64,000 nucleotides of DNA from Coturnix japonica. Taxonomy: Eukaryota > Chordata > Aves > Galliformes > Phasianidae. Positions 11,701-26,600 of the stretch are shown piece by piece. The position numbers and the translations under genes were made by a program. The stretch spans positions 39,669,977-39,733,976 of the forward strand of contig NC_029519.1 in assembly GCF_001577835.2 (NCBI RefSeq), read 5' to 3'. The notes beneath the pieces are model-generated. The model did no database searches and was not told the DNA's origin. It saw nothing but the letters and a program-made list of their open reading frames with translations. Every line of letters starts with the position of its first letter. The first letter of the stretch is position 1.

Positions 11701-14129
11701 AATTCAATCAACATTGCACAACAAACTCAAAAATAGTCTTCAAATTCTCAAGTTCGCAACATGAATATTTCTATAGTTGTGAGTTTCAAATTATCAGATT
11801 AACCTCTCTAATCAACTCTCTAATGATATTCTTCATGATAGGTATTACAGATCTCATCTTTTTACCATATATTCTTTTATTTTCCATAAAAGGAATAATT
11901 ATGCCAGTAATAAATGTCATAAAAGAGATTATCTACCATTAAAACATTTATCACTTATACTCAAAAGAAGGGACTACGACCAGATATTTTTCTTAAAGGA
12001 AAATATCCTCACCAAATACAAACCCATGCAAAGAATAAAATATCACATTTAAGATCTGATCTAATCTGTTCACTTCACTTGCACTCTCTCCTCTAAGAAT
12101 TCAGTTTTTAACATAGTATCAGAGAATAAGTTCTTTCATGTCAATGAATTCTTTTGTGCCTATCAGATACATTGTAATAGTGGGTATTTGTTTTTTTGCA
12201 ACCATAGTGATGAAATGTGTTTATTGGCTACAATCACAAGAACATTAGGCAAGTATTTGTCTTTGCTTAAGTTCAGAAAAACTGAATATCAAGTAATAGG
12301 GATTTGGGGAGTAGAGCTACAGAAGAGGTTATGCAACATTTTTCAGACATTCATCTATCAATATGATTTTTCAATTAGTTGAAAAACCAGTATAGTGACA
12401 TAGGCAAAGAAAGAGGAATCAGATAATAAGTTCATCTAGCTCTTATTATAGATGAATTCTCTCAAATTCTTCACATTCTTATTCCTGAAGATACATTTTA
12501 CCTAACTCCTAGATGTATAGTTTTAAGTTAATCTTATCAAAGTTAACAAAAACCACCAGGTAACATTCTAAAGTTTATTTTAGGCGGTAGTGTTGTGATC
12601 CAGCAAATTTTAAACTATAAATTCTTAAGGGAATTTAGGAAGTGGAATGTTTGTCCCTATTTGACCATACAGAACTTGTGATCCATCAAAGTCAAAACTG
12701 TTAGCACAGTTGGTCAAGCTTTCAATGAATGACAGATGTAGTAAAGAAGATCGGAATTAAATGAATGATATCACACAAGAAAGTATGCCAAAGATAATCA
12801 GCATCTTTATATAGAATTGTGTAGAAGAAAAAGTAGTGTGTATTCTAAGACTGTCAAAAAAATGTGAAATGCCACAAATCTGAACTAAAAAGAAAAAAAG
12901 GAATGGTTCTTGTCTGATGCCAAAGTTACTAAAGCACACAGTGACTTCACTAGCAGAAGCCTTTACTACAAATGTTAAGTTTACAAAACTAAACTTTACT
13001 ACAAATTGGGGGGGAGGGGGGGAGGAGGGAGGGAAGAAAATTTAACATCTACCTCTTCATGCAAAGATATGGAAACAAACTGAATTTTATGGGACACAGC
13101 ATAACCTTATCAAGACAATACACAAGCAAGTACAAACTCTAAAGGGATACAAGTGCATTCTAGTTTATTTTTTCAGTATTTGATTTACAAAGTTACTTAC
13201 AGTCACTAAACCACACAAAATAAAGCAGTACGGTTAAGAAGGAATTTAAAATATACTTAATATCTTCTCACTGGAAGAAATCCAATTGACCACAACAGTG
13301 GAGTAGATTTTGATTATAAAAATTTGTTCATTGTAGTTTCCACAGAAATAAAAAGGGCGCATTGCTTTCAGAGTAACCTATATCTATACACAAACACACT
13401 TATATGATAGGTTACATTATTCTGGACATCACATTAATTGCATCTCCTGAGAAGTACTAAAATGACTGCAATTATACTGTCCAGCTAATATTTCCCACAT
13501 ACTGAAGAACTGCAAATATTATCAAATGGCAGTTTAACCTACAATGTGATAACCTAAATAATGCACAAACCACATGGCATACAAATATTTCTATGACTTC
13601 TTACATCACAACAGTTTGTTAAAACCCACTAAATAGTGTGAATAAATATTACTTTTTACCACCACCAGGTAGTACTCCTGATTACTTTGAACTTCATATC
13701 TCACATTCTAGTTTCACATTTGAGGAGCAAGAGTCTTTTGTCCACTGAGAAATAATAGGTGCACTTGCCACTTAACTGTGTAAATATTCTCCTCTTCCAG
13801 TTCTGATTTTTGCTTCAGTGAGATGGCCCATTGTATTCACAGCCAGACTATTGGTAATGGCTTGTCCATGCCAATATGAACTCTCAGTAGAATTTCTAGA
13901 TAAACATCGCTCTTTGTCTGCCTGGCTGAAACAATGCACATATGTTTTAAATAGATGAGTCTCTTTTGGCCAGATAAAATAAGCTGGCATTGAAGAAAGC
14001 CAATGACATCAGAAAATAGCAAATATTTTTCAATGTTATAGTAATTTTCCTTTGTCTAACTTCTGTTTTGAGTACATAAACCAAATATCAGAAAGTCACT
14101 CAACACCAAACTCAAAGAAAACTGAATTT
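8761..14129. other. AT-rich intergenic sequence, no gene seen
   Basis: I find no frame or splice pattern that supports an exon. There are purine/pyrimidine-rich runs (about 10,553-10,568 C-rich; about 13,008-13,035 G-rich, GGGGGGAGGGG-type) and otherwise unique-looking AT-rich DNA. The open frames are short and have no family resemblance. Confidence 0.6.
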
Positions 14130-14135
14130 TCATAG

Positions 14136-14795
14136 AAGCATAGATTGGCATAGATTGAAAAGGACCACAGTGACCATCAAATTTCAACCCCCTCCCACCA
14201 TATGCAGGGCTGCCAAACACTGGACCAGGCTGCCCATAGCCACATCCAGACTGGCCTTGAATGCTTCCAGGGATGGGGCATCCACAGTCTCCTTGGGCAG
14301 CCTGTTCCAATGCATCACCATCCTTTGGGTGAAAAACTTCCTCCTAATATCTAACCTAAACCTCCCCATCTCAGTTTACAACCATTCTCCCTTGTCCTAT
14401 CACTATCAACCCATGTAACAGTCAAGCCCCTCCTGTTTATATGCTCCTTTCAAATATTGGAAGGCTGCAATGAGGTCTTCCTGGAGCCTTCTCCTTTCCA
14501 GGCTAAACAACCCCAGTTCCCTCAATATTTCTTCATAGAAGTGCTCCAGCCCTCTGATCATCTTAGCGGCCCTCCTGGACCAGCTCTAATTGCTCCATGT
14601 CCTTCCTGTACTGGGCCCCCCAGACCTGGACATTGTACTTCTGATGAGGCCTCACAAGAGCTGAGTAGAGAGGGACAATCACCTCCCTCTCCCTGCTGGC
14701 CACCCCTTTTTTAATGCAGCCCAGAACACAGTTGGCCTGGCAGGCTGCAAGCACACACTGCTGGCTCATGTCCAGCTTCACACCCAGTTCATTTT
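14136..14795 (-). mobile_element. CR1 LINE, 3' part, reverse strand
   Basis: It starts at the left with a degraded AGAAGCATAGATTGGCATAG tail, the reverse complement of the CR1 3' repeat. It continues through the reverse complement of the 3' UTR and the end of ORF2. Minus-strand translation shows CR1 ORF2 pieces such as [19 protein letters not shown]-type and MVMHWNRLPKETVDAPSLE. It is 5'-truncated, as is usual for CR1, at about 14,795. The coding frame is interrupted several times, so the copy is dead. Confidence 0.93.
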
Positions 14796-17700
14796 CTGAG
14801 AAAATGAAGTAACTGACTTTGATAGTTAGGCGATAACTTCAACTGAAATGGTCCTTATTGTCAGTCTTTGCCACTGTGTCCCTTTATGACACCACTATTA
14901 CACATACGGGTGATCTGATTTTTCACTTCATTTCTCATACTTCTAAACTATTTACTTATTTATTCTGTAAGACGACTCCATAATTGCTAAGTCATTGTGC
15001 AATTAAATACTGTTCGTCTACATTCAACCAAACTTGTACTGACAAACAAATACTTGACCTGGACTGTAAGAGATAAAAACAAGTTCTTCTTTCCTATATC
15101 TGAACACAATAAGTTGCAGATTTTCAAAAGGACTCCTGACAAATTAGTAGATACAAAGTCTGTTAAGTAGCTTGAAACATTAACTCCCATAATAAGAAAT
15201 ATTAGAAAAACAACGTTTTAAAAATAACCTATTTTTAAGTTCGTACCTATTATTCTAGGGTTAAAACATGATTCTCTGAAGTTAAAAATCAGCATGGGTA
15301 AACAGAACATTCAAAGACATTCAGAAGATGATCTCAACTCTGGAAGACCTGTCTTTGTTTTAATGTTTCTAAAGAACATTAAAGAACAATATGAGTAGTT
15401 ATGTAACTAGCTAGTTACAAAATGAAGGAAGAATGAATGTTCGACTTTTGACCGATTAACCTCACAAAATCCTATTTCTGTTGAAGATGTTGATTTTTAA
15501 AATCAAAAAACATTAAAATTTTCTGAAAGTTAGATTGCTATGAACAAAGATCTCCATTACTGCAATCTTCATTTATCTTGCCTCCTAAAAATTCACCCTG
15601 ATTATTAACTTGCAATGTAATTATGAAGGCACTGTAACAAAAGGAATAGACATTAGTGAAGGTTCTTATTTGAGTACATTCACAACAGCTGAATTCCTCT
15701 CATAAGGTTGAAATACCTTTTCATTATACCTGGATCACTTAATACAATTCCCTGCATGTGATACACAACCTGATTTTTAAATAGTTTTAGCAGTAATTAA
15801 AAATAGTAAAAAAAAACCTAAAAGGCCCAAAAGGATCCTAGTGTTTATCCTACTACAAACAAAAACTGTCATAGGAAGAACTGTTGATGCTATAGAAGTT
15901 TCTAATTAAGAGAGGACAGATAGACTGCCCATTTTAATCACCAGCATAATGGATGTTTTCATTGACCTTTCTAGCAACTACCTTATATAAGAATATGTAC
16001 ATAAGTGCACCTGTTTATATTTTGAATTAAAAATGATTTTTCTATGTCACTGAGTTCTCTATATGTCATTCTAATCTATTTCTCAATTCAACTATAACTT
16101 CTCAGTGGCCACTATTAGCTCCACTTTACCATTACAAAAATAGAGGCAAGAGGTCTTGTCAGTATTGTAGTGAGAGTCCTTGAAAATTTCTTCCCTGGCA
16201 CATAGCAAGCAGTGCATACAGAGGTAAGACAGAAGTGGGAATCTAGTCATTTTTCTTACTTGTTGAAAAACTCACAGCTTTCTCATACTATAATATGTTA
16301 ACAAAACATCTTACCATAAGATTAATTAAACACATGAAAACGCCACATGCCTACAGATAAAAGTAGCTGGGATAGTTTGGAAAAGCTCATCTTCCAACTA
16401 CCTACACTTCCCCGCCTCAACCCCCACCCCCCCCCCCCCCCCACCCCTCTTCTTATTTTCTTTGTTTTATTATTTTGTTTAGTGAAGGCTGTCACATAGT
16501 TAGTGACTAAATACTACTTTCTGTATATAATAACCTTTAGGCTTCAGGAGTGTTATCTCAAGAGGTAAACTAACATTATTCAGAGAGAACACAAAACTTG
16601 CTCCTTGAAAAAGAAGTTAGCAGTATCATGATATGTCCTGATAGACCATTAAGAATTTACCCTAAGTTAGAGCTGGCAGGAAGAGTTAAATCTATCTTTA
16701 AGGCTGCAGCTCCCAAACCACAGTATTTCAGTAGGCAATGTTGCCTCCATTATTTTATTTAAAAAAAAAAAAGAAATGTGTAATATGTCAGCAAAATATA
16801 TTTTGTCACCCTGAAAAAACATTGGGTAACTATTGTAAAAATTATTAAAGATGTCAAATAAACACATTATGTTTTTAAATTGTTGTGTAAGAACAATGTT
16901 CTATATGCACAAACCACCACAGTGAATGGAATTAAAGAAAACAGGAAGTAGTGTATTACTCCCAGCCTGCTGACTATGACAGACTATCTGACCTGTACAT
17001 CTCAGCAAGAACATTGTATATTTGCCTAGCAACCTTCCAGACAAGTGTATCACTCCTCAAAAATTGTTTGCCCCAAAATAAGTCTTAATACAGAAATATC
17101 AGCAGAATTGTACAGATGAAGTTGCAAAGAACCTTGTGGTATGTTCTCTTCTGCTTTGCACTTTTATAAGCTTTAGTTGACAAATATTGCACTTAAGTGT
17201 ATATGAAAAGGTATTAACTGTTGATATGTTACTGGAAACAAGTCAGTTGATGCATAATTTGGCTTGGATTTTGGAGGAATCTAAAAATGCTTTTTAGAGC
17301 TCTCAAAATTACTGATCATATATATTAAATCTTTACAGTCCCATCTAAAGCCTTCCTTCTGAACTAACATTTCATCCGTTCTACACAGCAGTTTCTCACA
17401 ACGCTCAAAAATCACAATGACAATACACTGGTTAAGATCATGTGCTCACATCTCCCTCTAGTGCCTGCATCTGTTCTGCGTAGTTTTAACTGAATGTTAA
17501 AAGGTGACAATCAGTAGAGTCTGTATAAAGTCATCACAGAATTCAAGCAAGGAGAAACAGGATAGATATGAAGTATTTGCTATGTGCCTACAAATACTTT
17601 GTTCACTTTGGGGAGAAGGAATGCTTAAGGTAAGGGACAAATAAAGAAGTAGGAACATAAATTATATTTCAGTGTAGTCTACGTGATACTTCTCAGTGAC

Positions 17701-18315
17701 CTCTTCACAATCCGTATTTTAAATTTACTAACTTGCTCCTTCAGTTGCAAAGCATTCTATTAAGATCTTTTATCTAAACCTTTTCAGAGTGCAAAACCAA
17801 TACATCACTAGTAAATGTAGAGATGACTTAAAGTTTATGTTTGCATTCAGAAAATGCCACAAAAATTTGGTCTCAGTGGACTTTGCAAACAGCTGACCTC
17901 CTGCAATATGGAAGACACAAAGATGGGAATTTTTTCCTTTTTCCTACTACTCCCTTTTGTTTCTGATCAAGCCATAAGTGGCAGGAAAATAGGTAACTGT
18001 CTGCAGCACCTCTCAGCAGTCATATATCACATCTACTATTAGCAGATATTACACATTCTAGTTAATGATGCTTAATGTTTTGTTGTAAAATACCGGAGAT
18101 GGACAAATAAATTATTCTGAATTAGGCTGAAAGAGTCTCTCAGTAATCACCATACTCCAGTAAACTGAATTTGCAAATATAACTGCATGCAGCTTCACAG
18201 ATTTTTTTTTTTTTTTTTGGTTTGTTTGTATTTGCAGCCTGAAACATAAACAGTTCATAGCTCAGAGCCAGCAGAGAAACACTGCAGTATTCTGCAGTTA
18301 TTGTATTGACAATCA
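14796..18315. other. AT-rich intergenic sequence with a long C tract
   Basis: No exon is supported. A C tract interrupted by A lies at about 16,420-16,447. The rest is unique-looking AT-rich DNA with short homopolymers, including a T17 tract just beyond a short interval at about 18,202. Confidence 0.6.
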
Positions 18316-18412
18316 TCAAATGGCCTGGGTTGAAAAGGACCATAATGTTCACCTCGTTTCAACCGCCCACTAAACCAGGCTGCCCAGAGCCACACACAGC
18401 CTGGCTTTGACT
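18316..18412 (-). mobile_element. Short CR1 fragment, reverse strand
   Basis: The stretch TGGGTTGAAAAGGACCATAA, followed by CTAAACCAGGCTGCCCAGAG and CCTGGCTTTGA, matches the reverse complement of the CR1 3' end, with an internal gap relative to the usual element. The insertion ends abruptly at about 18,412. Confidence 0.85.
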
Positions 18413-19953
18413 AACAGTTGTCAGTGTTAAGTAAACAGACTATAATACTAAGTCATTTCATTTCTATCAAAAGAAATAAAATATATCTGACTTCTGAAAG
18501 TATGGATGTTGACTTTTGTTTGTTGCATCTAACAAAAGACATTTGTTTCATGCTACAGGTGAGTTCTGCAGAGCTCTCTCTCCTAAATGTCATGCTCTGT
18601 ATCTTCAATCTTATTTTCTATAATAATAAGAACTGGCTAAGTTCATACCAGTCAAACATAAGGTAACCTTCAAAACAATATTTTCCTAGATATATCAATT
18701 CCAAAAAGAATTTAACAGGATATTCTTCTAGTTAACACTTCTGTTATTCTTCTGTTACTCTGAGTAATTTTACACTCTCTACTCAGCCTATTTACTTTAC
18801 AACACACAAATTAAAATTAGCAGCCAGTAAATTAGACACCGAAGTAAAATGAATCTACCGTGTGAACACCTAGAAAGTTGAAGTCCTATCAGGTTTCCCA
18901 CCCAGAGAGATGAGCGAAACTCCTTACTTGAAAAATACTTCTACTGTGACCTGATTATTAGCTGTATTCCCACAGTTCCTCTGTGTTTTGGATGAATTTT
19001 GGTCAGCTATAATAATTGGTGAAAATACAGAAGCATTTATCAAGTTGGGAAACCAAGCTAGATGCAACAATACACCTAAATAACATTCGCTATTTGTAGA
19101 GCTTCATGATATTGAGCTAAATTGAGTAAATCAAAAGGAAAATGCCTTAAGTTATTTTTAACTATAGTATGAGACAAGTTTACATTTTCACATTTCATTA
19201 CAATTAGTTGTGCACATGAAGTTACTATTTGGCACATGAAAACCACCTTTCCTGCTCTTAAAAGAAAATCAAATTCTAAACTGAAATACATACAAGTACA
19301 TATATGCATACACACACACTGCTACAAGCAACAGAGGTAACCTTATTAGGGACATATAAAATAAGATTGCTCAAAGCCTCTATTTATAGGACACAGGCTA
19401 AAAAAGAACTGCTATTAATAACCTTTGTGCCATTCAGTCTCCAAGCAGTTGGAGGGCAGATGCCCTCATTCCTCAATTGCCAAAAGTATGAGAACTTACT
19501 ACAAAGGTTGCTACATTAAGTAAAAACATGTCTGCCTAAAAATACTCTAACTTTAAAGAAAGTAATAATCCTACAAGAAGTATTTTTCTTCAGAATATTT
19601 TTCATGGCTGAAATAGTATATGCAGTTGCAGAATACATTTTTTTAAATAACACTTTTCAAAGCTGAAATATAAATATTTCTATATAAATGCAGTCTCCAT
19701 CTCCAATCAGTCTTACACCCTCCTCTGTCATTCAGCTTAAAACTCCATATTCTATCATGCCTGACTCACTCTTAGAAATAACAGAGAGGTGCTTCTGAAA
19801 TCTGTGACAAATAATTCACCCAGTCAGTGTATATGTATACAAATTAGCCTCAGACACGACATCTAGGGAGAGTGCTGTTACACTATTAGTTACAATTCTC
19901 AACCAGAGATGGTACTTTGAAGAAAGCCCTGTGGATTCTGAGAGTGTACTAAA
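18413..19953. other. Intergenic sequence, no gene seen
   Basis: AT-rich DNA between two CR1 copies. The short open frames show no recognisable domain. A TA/CA-rich simple repeat occurs at about 19,288-19,320. Confidence 0.55.
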
Positions 19954-20650
19954 CATAGAATCACAAGGTTGGAAAGGAACTACAAGATCATCTAGTCCAA
20001 CTATCCTCCCATAACCAGTGCCACAAGCCACTAAATCAGATCTCATAGTTCCTCATCCAGACGCCTCTCGAACACTGCCAGGGATGGGGATTCCACCAGC
20101 TCCCTGGGCAGCCATTCCTGAGTGCCTGAAAACTCTCTGAGAGAAAAAGTTTTTCCTTATGTCTAGTCTAAACCTCTTCTGGTACAACTTGAGGCCACTT
20201 CCTCAGGTTCTGTCTGTCGCCTGGGAGAAGAGGCCAAAATCTTCCTCATCACAACCTCCCTTCAGGAAGCTGTAGAGTGTAATGAGGTCTTCCACGAGCC
20301 TCCTCTTCTCCAGACTAAACAATCCCAGTTCACTCAGTCACTCCTCATAAGATTCATGCTCCAGATCCCTCACCAGTTTTGTTGCCCTTCTCTGAATATT
20401 TTCCAGGGCCTCAATGGCTTTCTTGTAGTGAGGAGCCCAAAACTGAACACAACACTAAAGGTGCAGCCTCACCAATGCTGAGTACAGGGGGATGATCACC
20501 TCTCTGCTCCTGCTGGCCACACTATTTCTAATGCAGGCCAGGATGGCATTGGTCCTCTTGGCCACCTGGGCAAACTTTCAGCTCATGTTCAGCCAAGCAT
20601 CAACCAACACCCCCAGGTCCCTTTCCTCTTCAAAATCACTAACCACTATG
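19954..20650 (-). mobile_element. CR1 LINE, 3' part, reverse strand
   Basis: It begins with CATAGAATCACAAGGTTGGA (reverse complement of the 3' tail) and runs through the typical segments for the end of ORF2, ending in CCCCCAGGTCCCTTTCCTCT at about 20,632. It is about 700 bp and 5'-truncated. Fewer changes than the 34-kb copy suggest it is younger. It is not coding. Confidence 0.95.
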
Positions 20651-23600
20651 CTTTCATGAGTCTAATTAATTATTATTAGGTAAGTTAAAGTGCAATGTTA
20701 GTTGAAGTGCTTATATTGCGAAATCTGTTTTTCACAATATAAAAATGCTTCTTAAAAGAAAGAATTTTTACACCAAAATGCACTCACCAGAAATATGCAC
20801 ACAAAGAATAACAGCAAGATGCAGACCTCTGTGCAAGGGAACTTTGCGTGCCTGTGGGCTTTCCAAAGCTGGAATAGAATCTGTTGTTTCAACCAAGAAT
20901 GTGAAGAAAACTCCTTACTAGTATTCCCTTTGTGGGAGTAGTGGCTCAGATGTCCAGTTATGCTCTCATCACCTACAACAATCAAGCTCCCAGGAAAACT
21001 GGCAATCACACACTTCGCTGTATTTAATATTGGCCTCCTTTTGTTCAGTTAAATCAATTGTTTCTTCCATCTTAGTTTCAAACAAAAGTTTGGGAAACAA
21101 GAGCAAAAGCCAAAAACAGAGTCCAAAGAGATAATAATCTCTCTTTCTTCATGCAACTCTGATGGATGTGACAGAGTTCCTTTCTCAGCCCTCACAAAGT
21201 CAGCAAAAGGTTCCATTGACTAGAACTAATCAAGCTTTACTAAAAACCATCTCATTATCCAACATAAAAAGTTTTCTCTTAGTTCAGACTAGTTTTACAT
21301 TTTATTAGAAATAATCACTGAAAGAAGGCAGATGTCTGTCTCAGTATGTTGTTAGTGGGCAATCAAAACCTCTGAAATATGATATTATAACACTTGCTGG
21401 ACAATTTATATGTTACAACACATGCAAGAGGTAATCAGTATAGTTACAGCTTGCTTGGCATTCTCATAATGACAATGAATCTGCAGACCACATATTTGAA
21501 TGCCTGCATAATACGTGAACAGCATCAGATCATTATCTTGATCTCACTAATCCTAATTAGTGAGTATCATTCCTAACAGTTAATTTACATATCTGTTCTG
21601 TACAAGGAGAAAAACTGTCATTTTCTTCTCACTGAAATCAATCAGCTTGCCTTCTGTCACAGCATAGTATATAAAGGCCAGGATCTGAATGAAGATAAAC
21701 AAGCATATGCAAACCTACACCTAGAGTTTTGTACCAGATTATTTCCTGTGATAATTGTATTTTATCTAAAAAAAAAAAAAGCACATTTTATTTAGCATTG
21801 TGATTAGGGAGTCTCAACAGTGCCTATAAAATTCACAGAGGCACTGGCTGTAGTCACAACATATTCATTAGTAAAACTGAAAATTTCTGCCTGTTCCAAT
21901 GTACATTTGCTAAGTTTTCAGAGGTCACCTTGAGAGTAAGCATTTAATTAAGTTCAGCAGGTGAAAATCTGTTCCTTTAAGATGTTTATTTTTCCAGATC
22001 AGGTATAATTTACATCTAATACAACATGCTGTACATTAATGCACATAAGTTTCTGAACAGATTCACATTGGCTTAATGATTTTCACTATGTAACAAAGCA
22101 AAAGGACTATCTATAATTTCACTTCAGTTTGAAGCATGGCCATTGAATATAACGTATTCTGTTACTGATTTTGTTCATTGTTGTGTTTGTGGGGTTTTTT
22201 TTTAAATACTTGCCAAGCCTTTTATTTTGTTTGGAAGCAAACAACTGTCAAAAATTGAAGGTTGTCTTCTATAGAATGCATTCCTTTGCTACTACTTTTT
22301 CTAAGTACTACTGGAGAAATGCATGCATTTCTATGACTTCTAATTGACTGTGCTTGTAGAGAATCTCAACATAAAGAGATGCAATAATGGAGAAAAGGAG
22401 AACACCCAGAGATGCATTAAGGTGTTAATTAGATAGAAAGAATTGCATTATTCATAATCAAAATTGACGTGACATGACAGCAAGAAACTACACTCTTTAC
22501 ATGTAGCACTCCTATTCATGAAGGAGTCAATTTAAGAGAAGTATTTTTCAGATTTGAGCTGCAGTAAAACAAAGCTTTTTTGTTTTTTTCAGGTGAAATA
22601 TTGGATCACTGGAATAACAGTATGGAATATCAAGTCAGTAGCAGATTTCAGTGCTAATAAGGAATGTGCTTTACAAATCTTACTGGCTCCACAAAAAAGT
22701 GGACTACTGCTCTGAGCAGCCTGATCTAGTGATTGGTTACCCTGTACTTAGCAGAGGCATTGAAATTAGATTACCATTATTGTCTTTTTCAGCCCAGGAC
22801 ATTCTATGACTTGAATAAGCTTATTAGATTACAATATTTTTCTCAAGTCAAATATTTGAACATAACAGAAATAAATCCTACAAATATTTACTACAGATTT
22901 TTCTAAGTCTTCAAATTAAACACACCTTAGAATCATTTGAAAAACTTCAAACCATACTTTTTCAGAAGCCTCTAGTTTCTATTCAAAGTTATAAACTCGT
23001 TCTTTACTAACTCTTGACAAGAAAAAAATAAAAATTGCAAGGTTTCCTAAAACCATGGATTCAAATAAGTCAACATGTTGACTACACGGGAGGAAAAAAA
23101 AGTGCCTCCCAAAGTCTTGAAGGATCGGCAGTAGCACACAGTTTGCATTAAAGCAAACTGGACTCCTGGAAATCTAACATAACTGACACTTTCGTCCCAG
23201 AGAAGGGATGCTGTTTCCTTTTTTTAAATAGATAACTTTTATACTTGCATTTAGGACCACGAGAATATCACATTTTGATATTTCAAGTAAATAGAATTAT
23301 CATACTATAAATTAAACAATATTCCTATTTTAGAAAGGCTTCCTGCCATTAATTGGTAGTCAGTTATGACACTGCACATCCTGCTGATGCATTTCTAATA
23401 AAGAATTATGTATTCCATTTCAAGGCTGCTACTTTAAATGAATTAAAGGTGAAAGTGATATTTGATATTTAAATCATTCCAATATTTTATTATCTAAATT
23501 GGAAGAGGTATACTGTGTAGTCTCAAACATTTAGACTTTGGCACTTCCTAAAAAGAAAATACATTAGAAACTTCTAGCTGGATCATATCTGAACACGGTA

Positions 23601-26600
23601 GATCAACCAAAGCATAAACTGAAAATTATCACTAAATAACCACTTAACAACATGACTACTACAGTAAACTGTGCTACCAAGAATCTTTCATTTTATTCTA
23701 CTTCTCAATGAGAGTTGACTGTACCTGGAATGTGTTAAGATGCATTTCAAGTTGCGAATGAGAATTAACCACAAGGTTTTGAGCAAGATGGAAATACAAA
23801 GCCATGTTTAAAGAGAGACAACGTGTGGTTACACACATTTATTAAGTTAAATCCAATCTACCATATTGCAGTATGGGGTCAAGCAAAAGAATAAATAAAA
23901 AAAAGGAAGTCTCACACAGAGACTTTAAGAATTTACATAGGAAGTTAAAGAAAATTTATGTTCAGACTTCTCTCTTGAATGCGGCACCAGCTCTGCATTT
24001 CAACTGATGCATTAATCCTTTGCCAAGTACAGTCGTGTGAAGTAGATTACTAACTATGGTAGTTTGGATTGAAAACTGTTCATCAGGCAAAAGCAAGATG
24101 CTTGGAATTATGTCAGATTTTCCTAAGTTGATTATAGATATTTAGCACTGATTTTTATTTAAAGGCCACGTTACATTCTGACTAGTGGTTTAACTTTAAA
24201 CTTCTGAATACAAAAAGAGCAAAACTCAGTTCTTTGTGAACTGTACTCTCAGTTCCACTTCAGTACCGGATATCTGTACAATACACATAGTATTTACACA
24301 CTAAAAAAAGAAATCTCAACACAAAGAAATGCTGACAGATAGAAGATTAATATTTTTTCCTCATGGCAACAGAACTCTTTCTTCCGCAAAAAATATTTTG
24401 GAGTGATTAACATATATTTATCATAGTTATATATTTTTACATAGAGAAGAGAAAAATTCCAGTGAGCTAGAATCACTCATACTGGTTGAATATATCATGA
24501 AAAAGTAGCAAAACACTGCCAAGCATAGGTGATATGCTGTATTTAATATCAACTTATATCAAACAGATATATTTGCAAGTCATTCAGATCAGTCCATAAA
24601 GTGTTCTCAAAGTTATTAACCCTGAACTTTGCATGCAAAGTTAGTTGAAATGTATTTTTTAAATATGTAACCAATTATTTTTTTTCCATTTTGAAGGAGA
24701 ATTACAAAATGCTTGTAGGAAGCATTTGAAAAAAATAACAATTCTGAAGAAGAAATATTCTGACATGACAAAGGAATAGATTTGCCCTTTCAGCCAGAGT
24801 CACTCGTACAGCGTTGAATTCATTCAACTATTAACACTCAGGCACAAAGCCATTATGATCAGTTAACAGGCCAGTTTTTGCCTTACATATGTTCATTAGA
24901 GCAAAGATTTGCATTTTCTTGTTATCACTGAACTCTCATGAGAAAGCACAGTGCAGGCAGACTGTCCCCACAGTTTACATGAAAGATTTCTGTTTATTAT
25001 GATGATCTCTCAAATATCAACTTTCTAAATTGCTGTTAAAAAGGGAAAAATATCTGTATTTGAAACCCTTCCTCCAGCTGTGTATTGCTCAATTGTTGGT
25101 TTTCAAGGCATTCAGAAATTAGTGCAATTAGACTGAAAGGACACTGGGTCATGCTCAACAATTAACTTCACTAATACAGCTGATGTGTCCAAATGTTCCT
25201 GCTGAGTATCTGTGTAAACATATTCTCTTGATGGTCTTCCACTCTCCATTTCTTATCATAAGGTCTTGGCAACACTTTCCAGTATCCGCAGTCTATATTT
25301 ACAAACTTCTAAGGTACATATATAAAGACTGAAAATATTATATTATGAGAAGGATAGGATGACTTCAGAAAGCAGATTATGAAAATACAGTATTGCAGTG
25401 TGGTCAAAATTTATAATCCATAAAGACTGGATATTCTGAACTGATGGATACTTCTCAAATAGCAATCTCATTAACTCAGCAACAAGTAATTCAATTGTTC
25501 TGTTACAGTCTTTAATTTAGATCATGTACTTTTCAGTTAGACTACTTCTGATCCTTCGGTGAGCTAATATTTGAGTTACTAAAGGTAATGGGGACTGAGT
25601 ATTTTAGAGAATCAGGCCAGAATCAGTGATCTTCATAGCTCTCAGAATGAAAGAAGGGTCAGAAAATTGTTGCAATAAGAGTATATTTGAAAACAAGACA
25701 GATACTTTGCAAAAAAAAAAAAAAAGTAGAAAACATACAAAGTTATACAGCTAAATCACATCAGGACACCATCGGCACCTCCCTGCAGCAGAGAAGGGAG
25801 TAAATAACTCTACGTGGAGGAAAAACAACATGAAGTCAATCACCTCTACACTAATGAAACACTCATACTCTTGTTCCACCACTGAAATAAAGTAAGGTAT
25901 TTCCCTTCTGCTATTCTGGTACTATATTTTTCAAAGCCATATCTCTCAGTTATTTCTGTACAGCGCTTAATAGGGTGGCTCCTTAATTATGATTATAAGC
26001 ATCAGGAATGATTTCCCTACAAAAACACCAGACACGGAGAAATAATTGCAATGTCTGAGTTAAAAACAAATATATTGGCTACCAGTCTGTTTAGTCTGCT
26101 AAATTAAACCCTATTTCCCATATAATCAGTGTAATACATGACATACAGTAAATATTAAAAAGCAGAGTCACCAGCTATCAGGCATTTTCAGGTCATGCCA
26201 AGCACACACCAATGAAAATAACTTACTTCCAAGCTTCATTCTAACTGCTATGACCATATTTGTAGAGGAAAACAGCAGGAATACAGCTACAGTCTTCCCA
26301 CACCAAAAGGAAGGAAACCATGGTCTGCAACTTCAGTTACTCAGTTCACGATCCTTTGAGATCACTACCTGCTCTAATACCCTCTGGTTTTCCCCTTGTC
26401 TCTGTACCACCAGGGTGCTCCTCATAGAGATCTGCACTAAGGTTTTATTTTACACCTGCAGTACACCATTCACATGAGTCTTCCCACTTACCATGCCTTG
26501 CATCAAATCAAAGTTTCTCTTTTCGTTCAGAGGAATCTCAGCTGAAAATTTCAGCCTAGTTGCCATCAAATTCTATGGGAGACACTCGTGGGAATAAACT

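Noticed and set aside
14155-14781. Several open frames on both strands between 14.1 and 14.8 kb
   Set aside because: They are readings of a CR1 LINE; the reverse-strand pieces match the end of CR1 ORF2.
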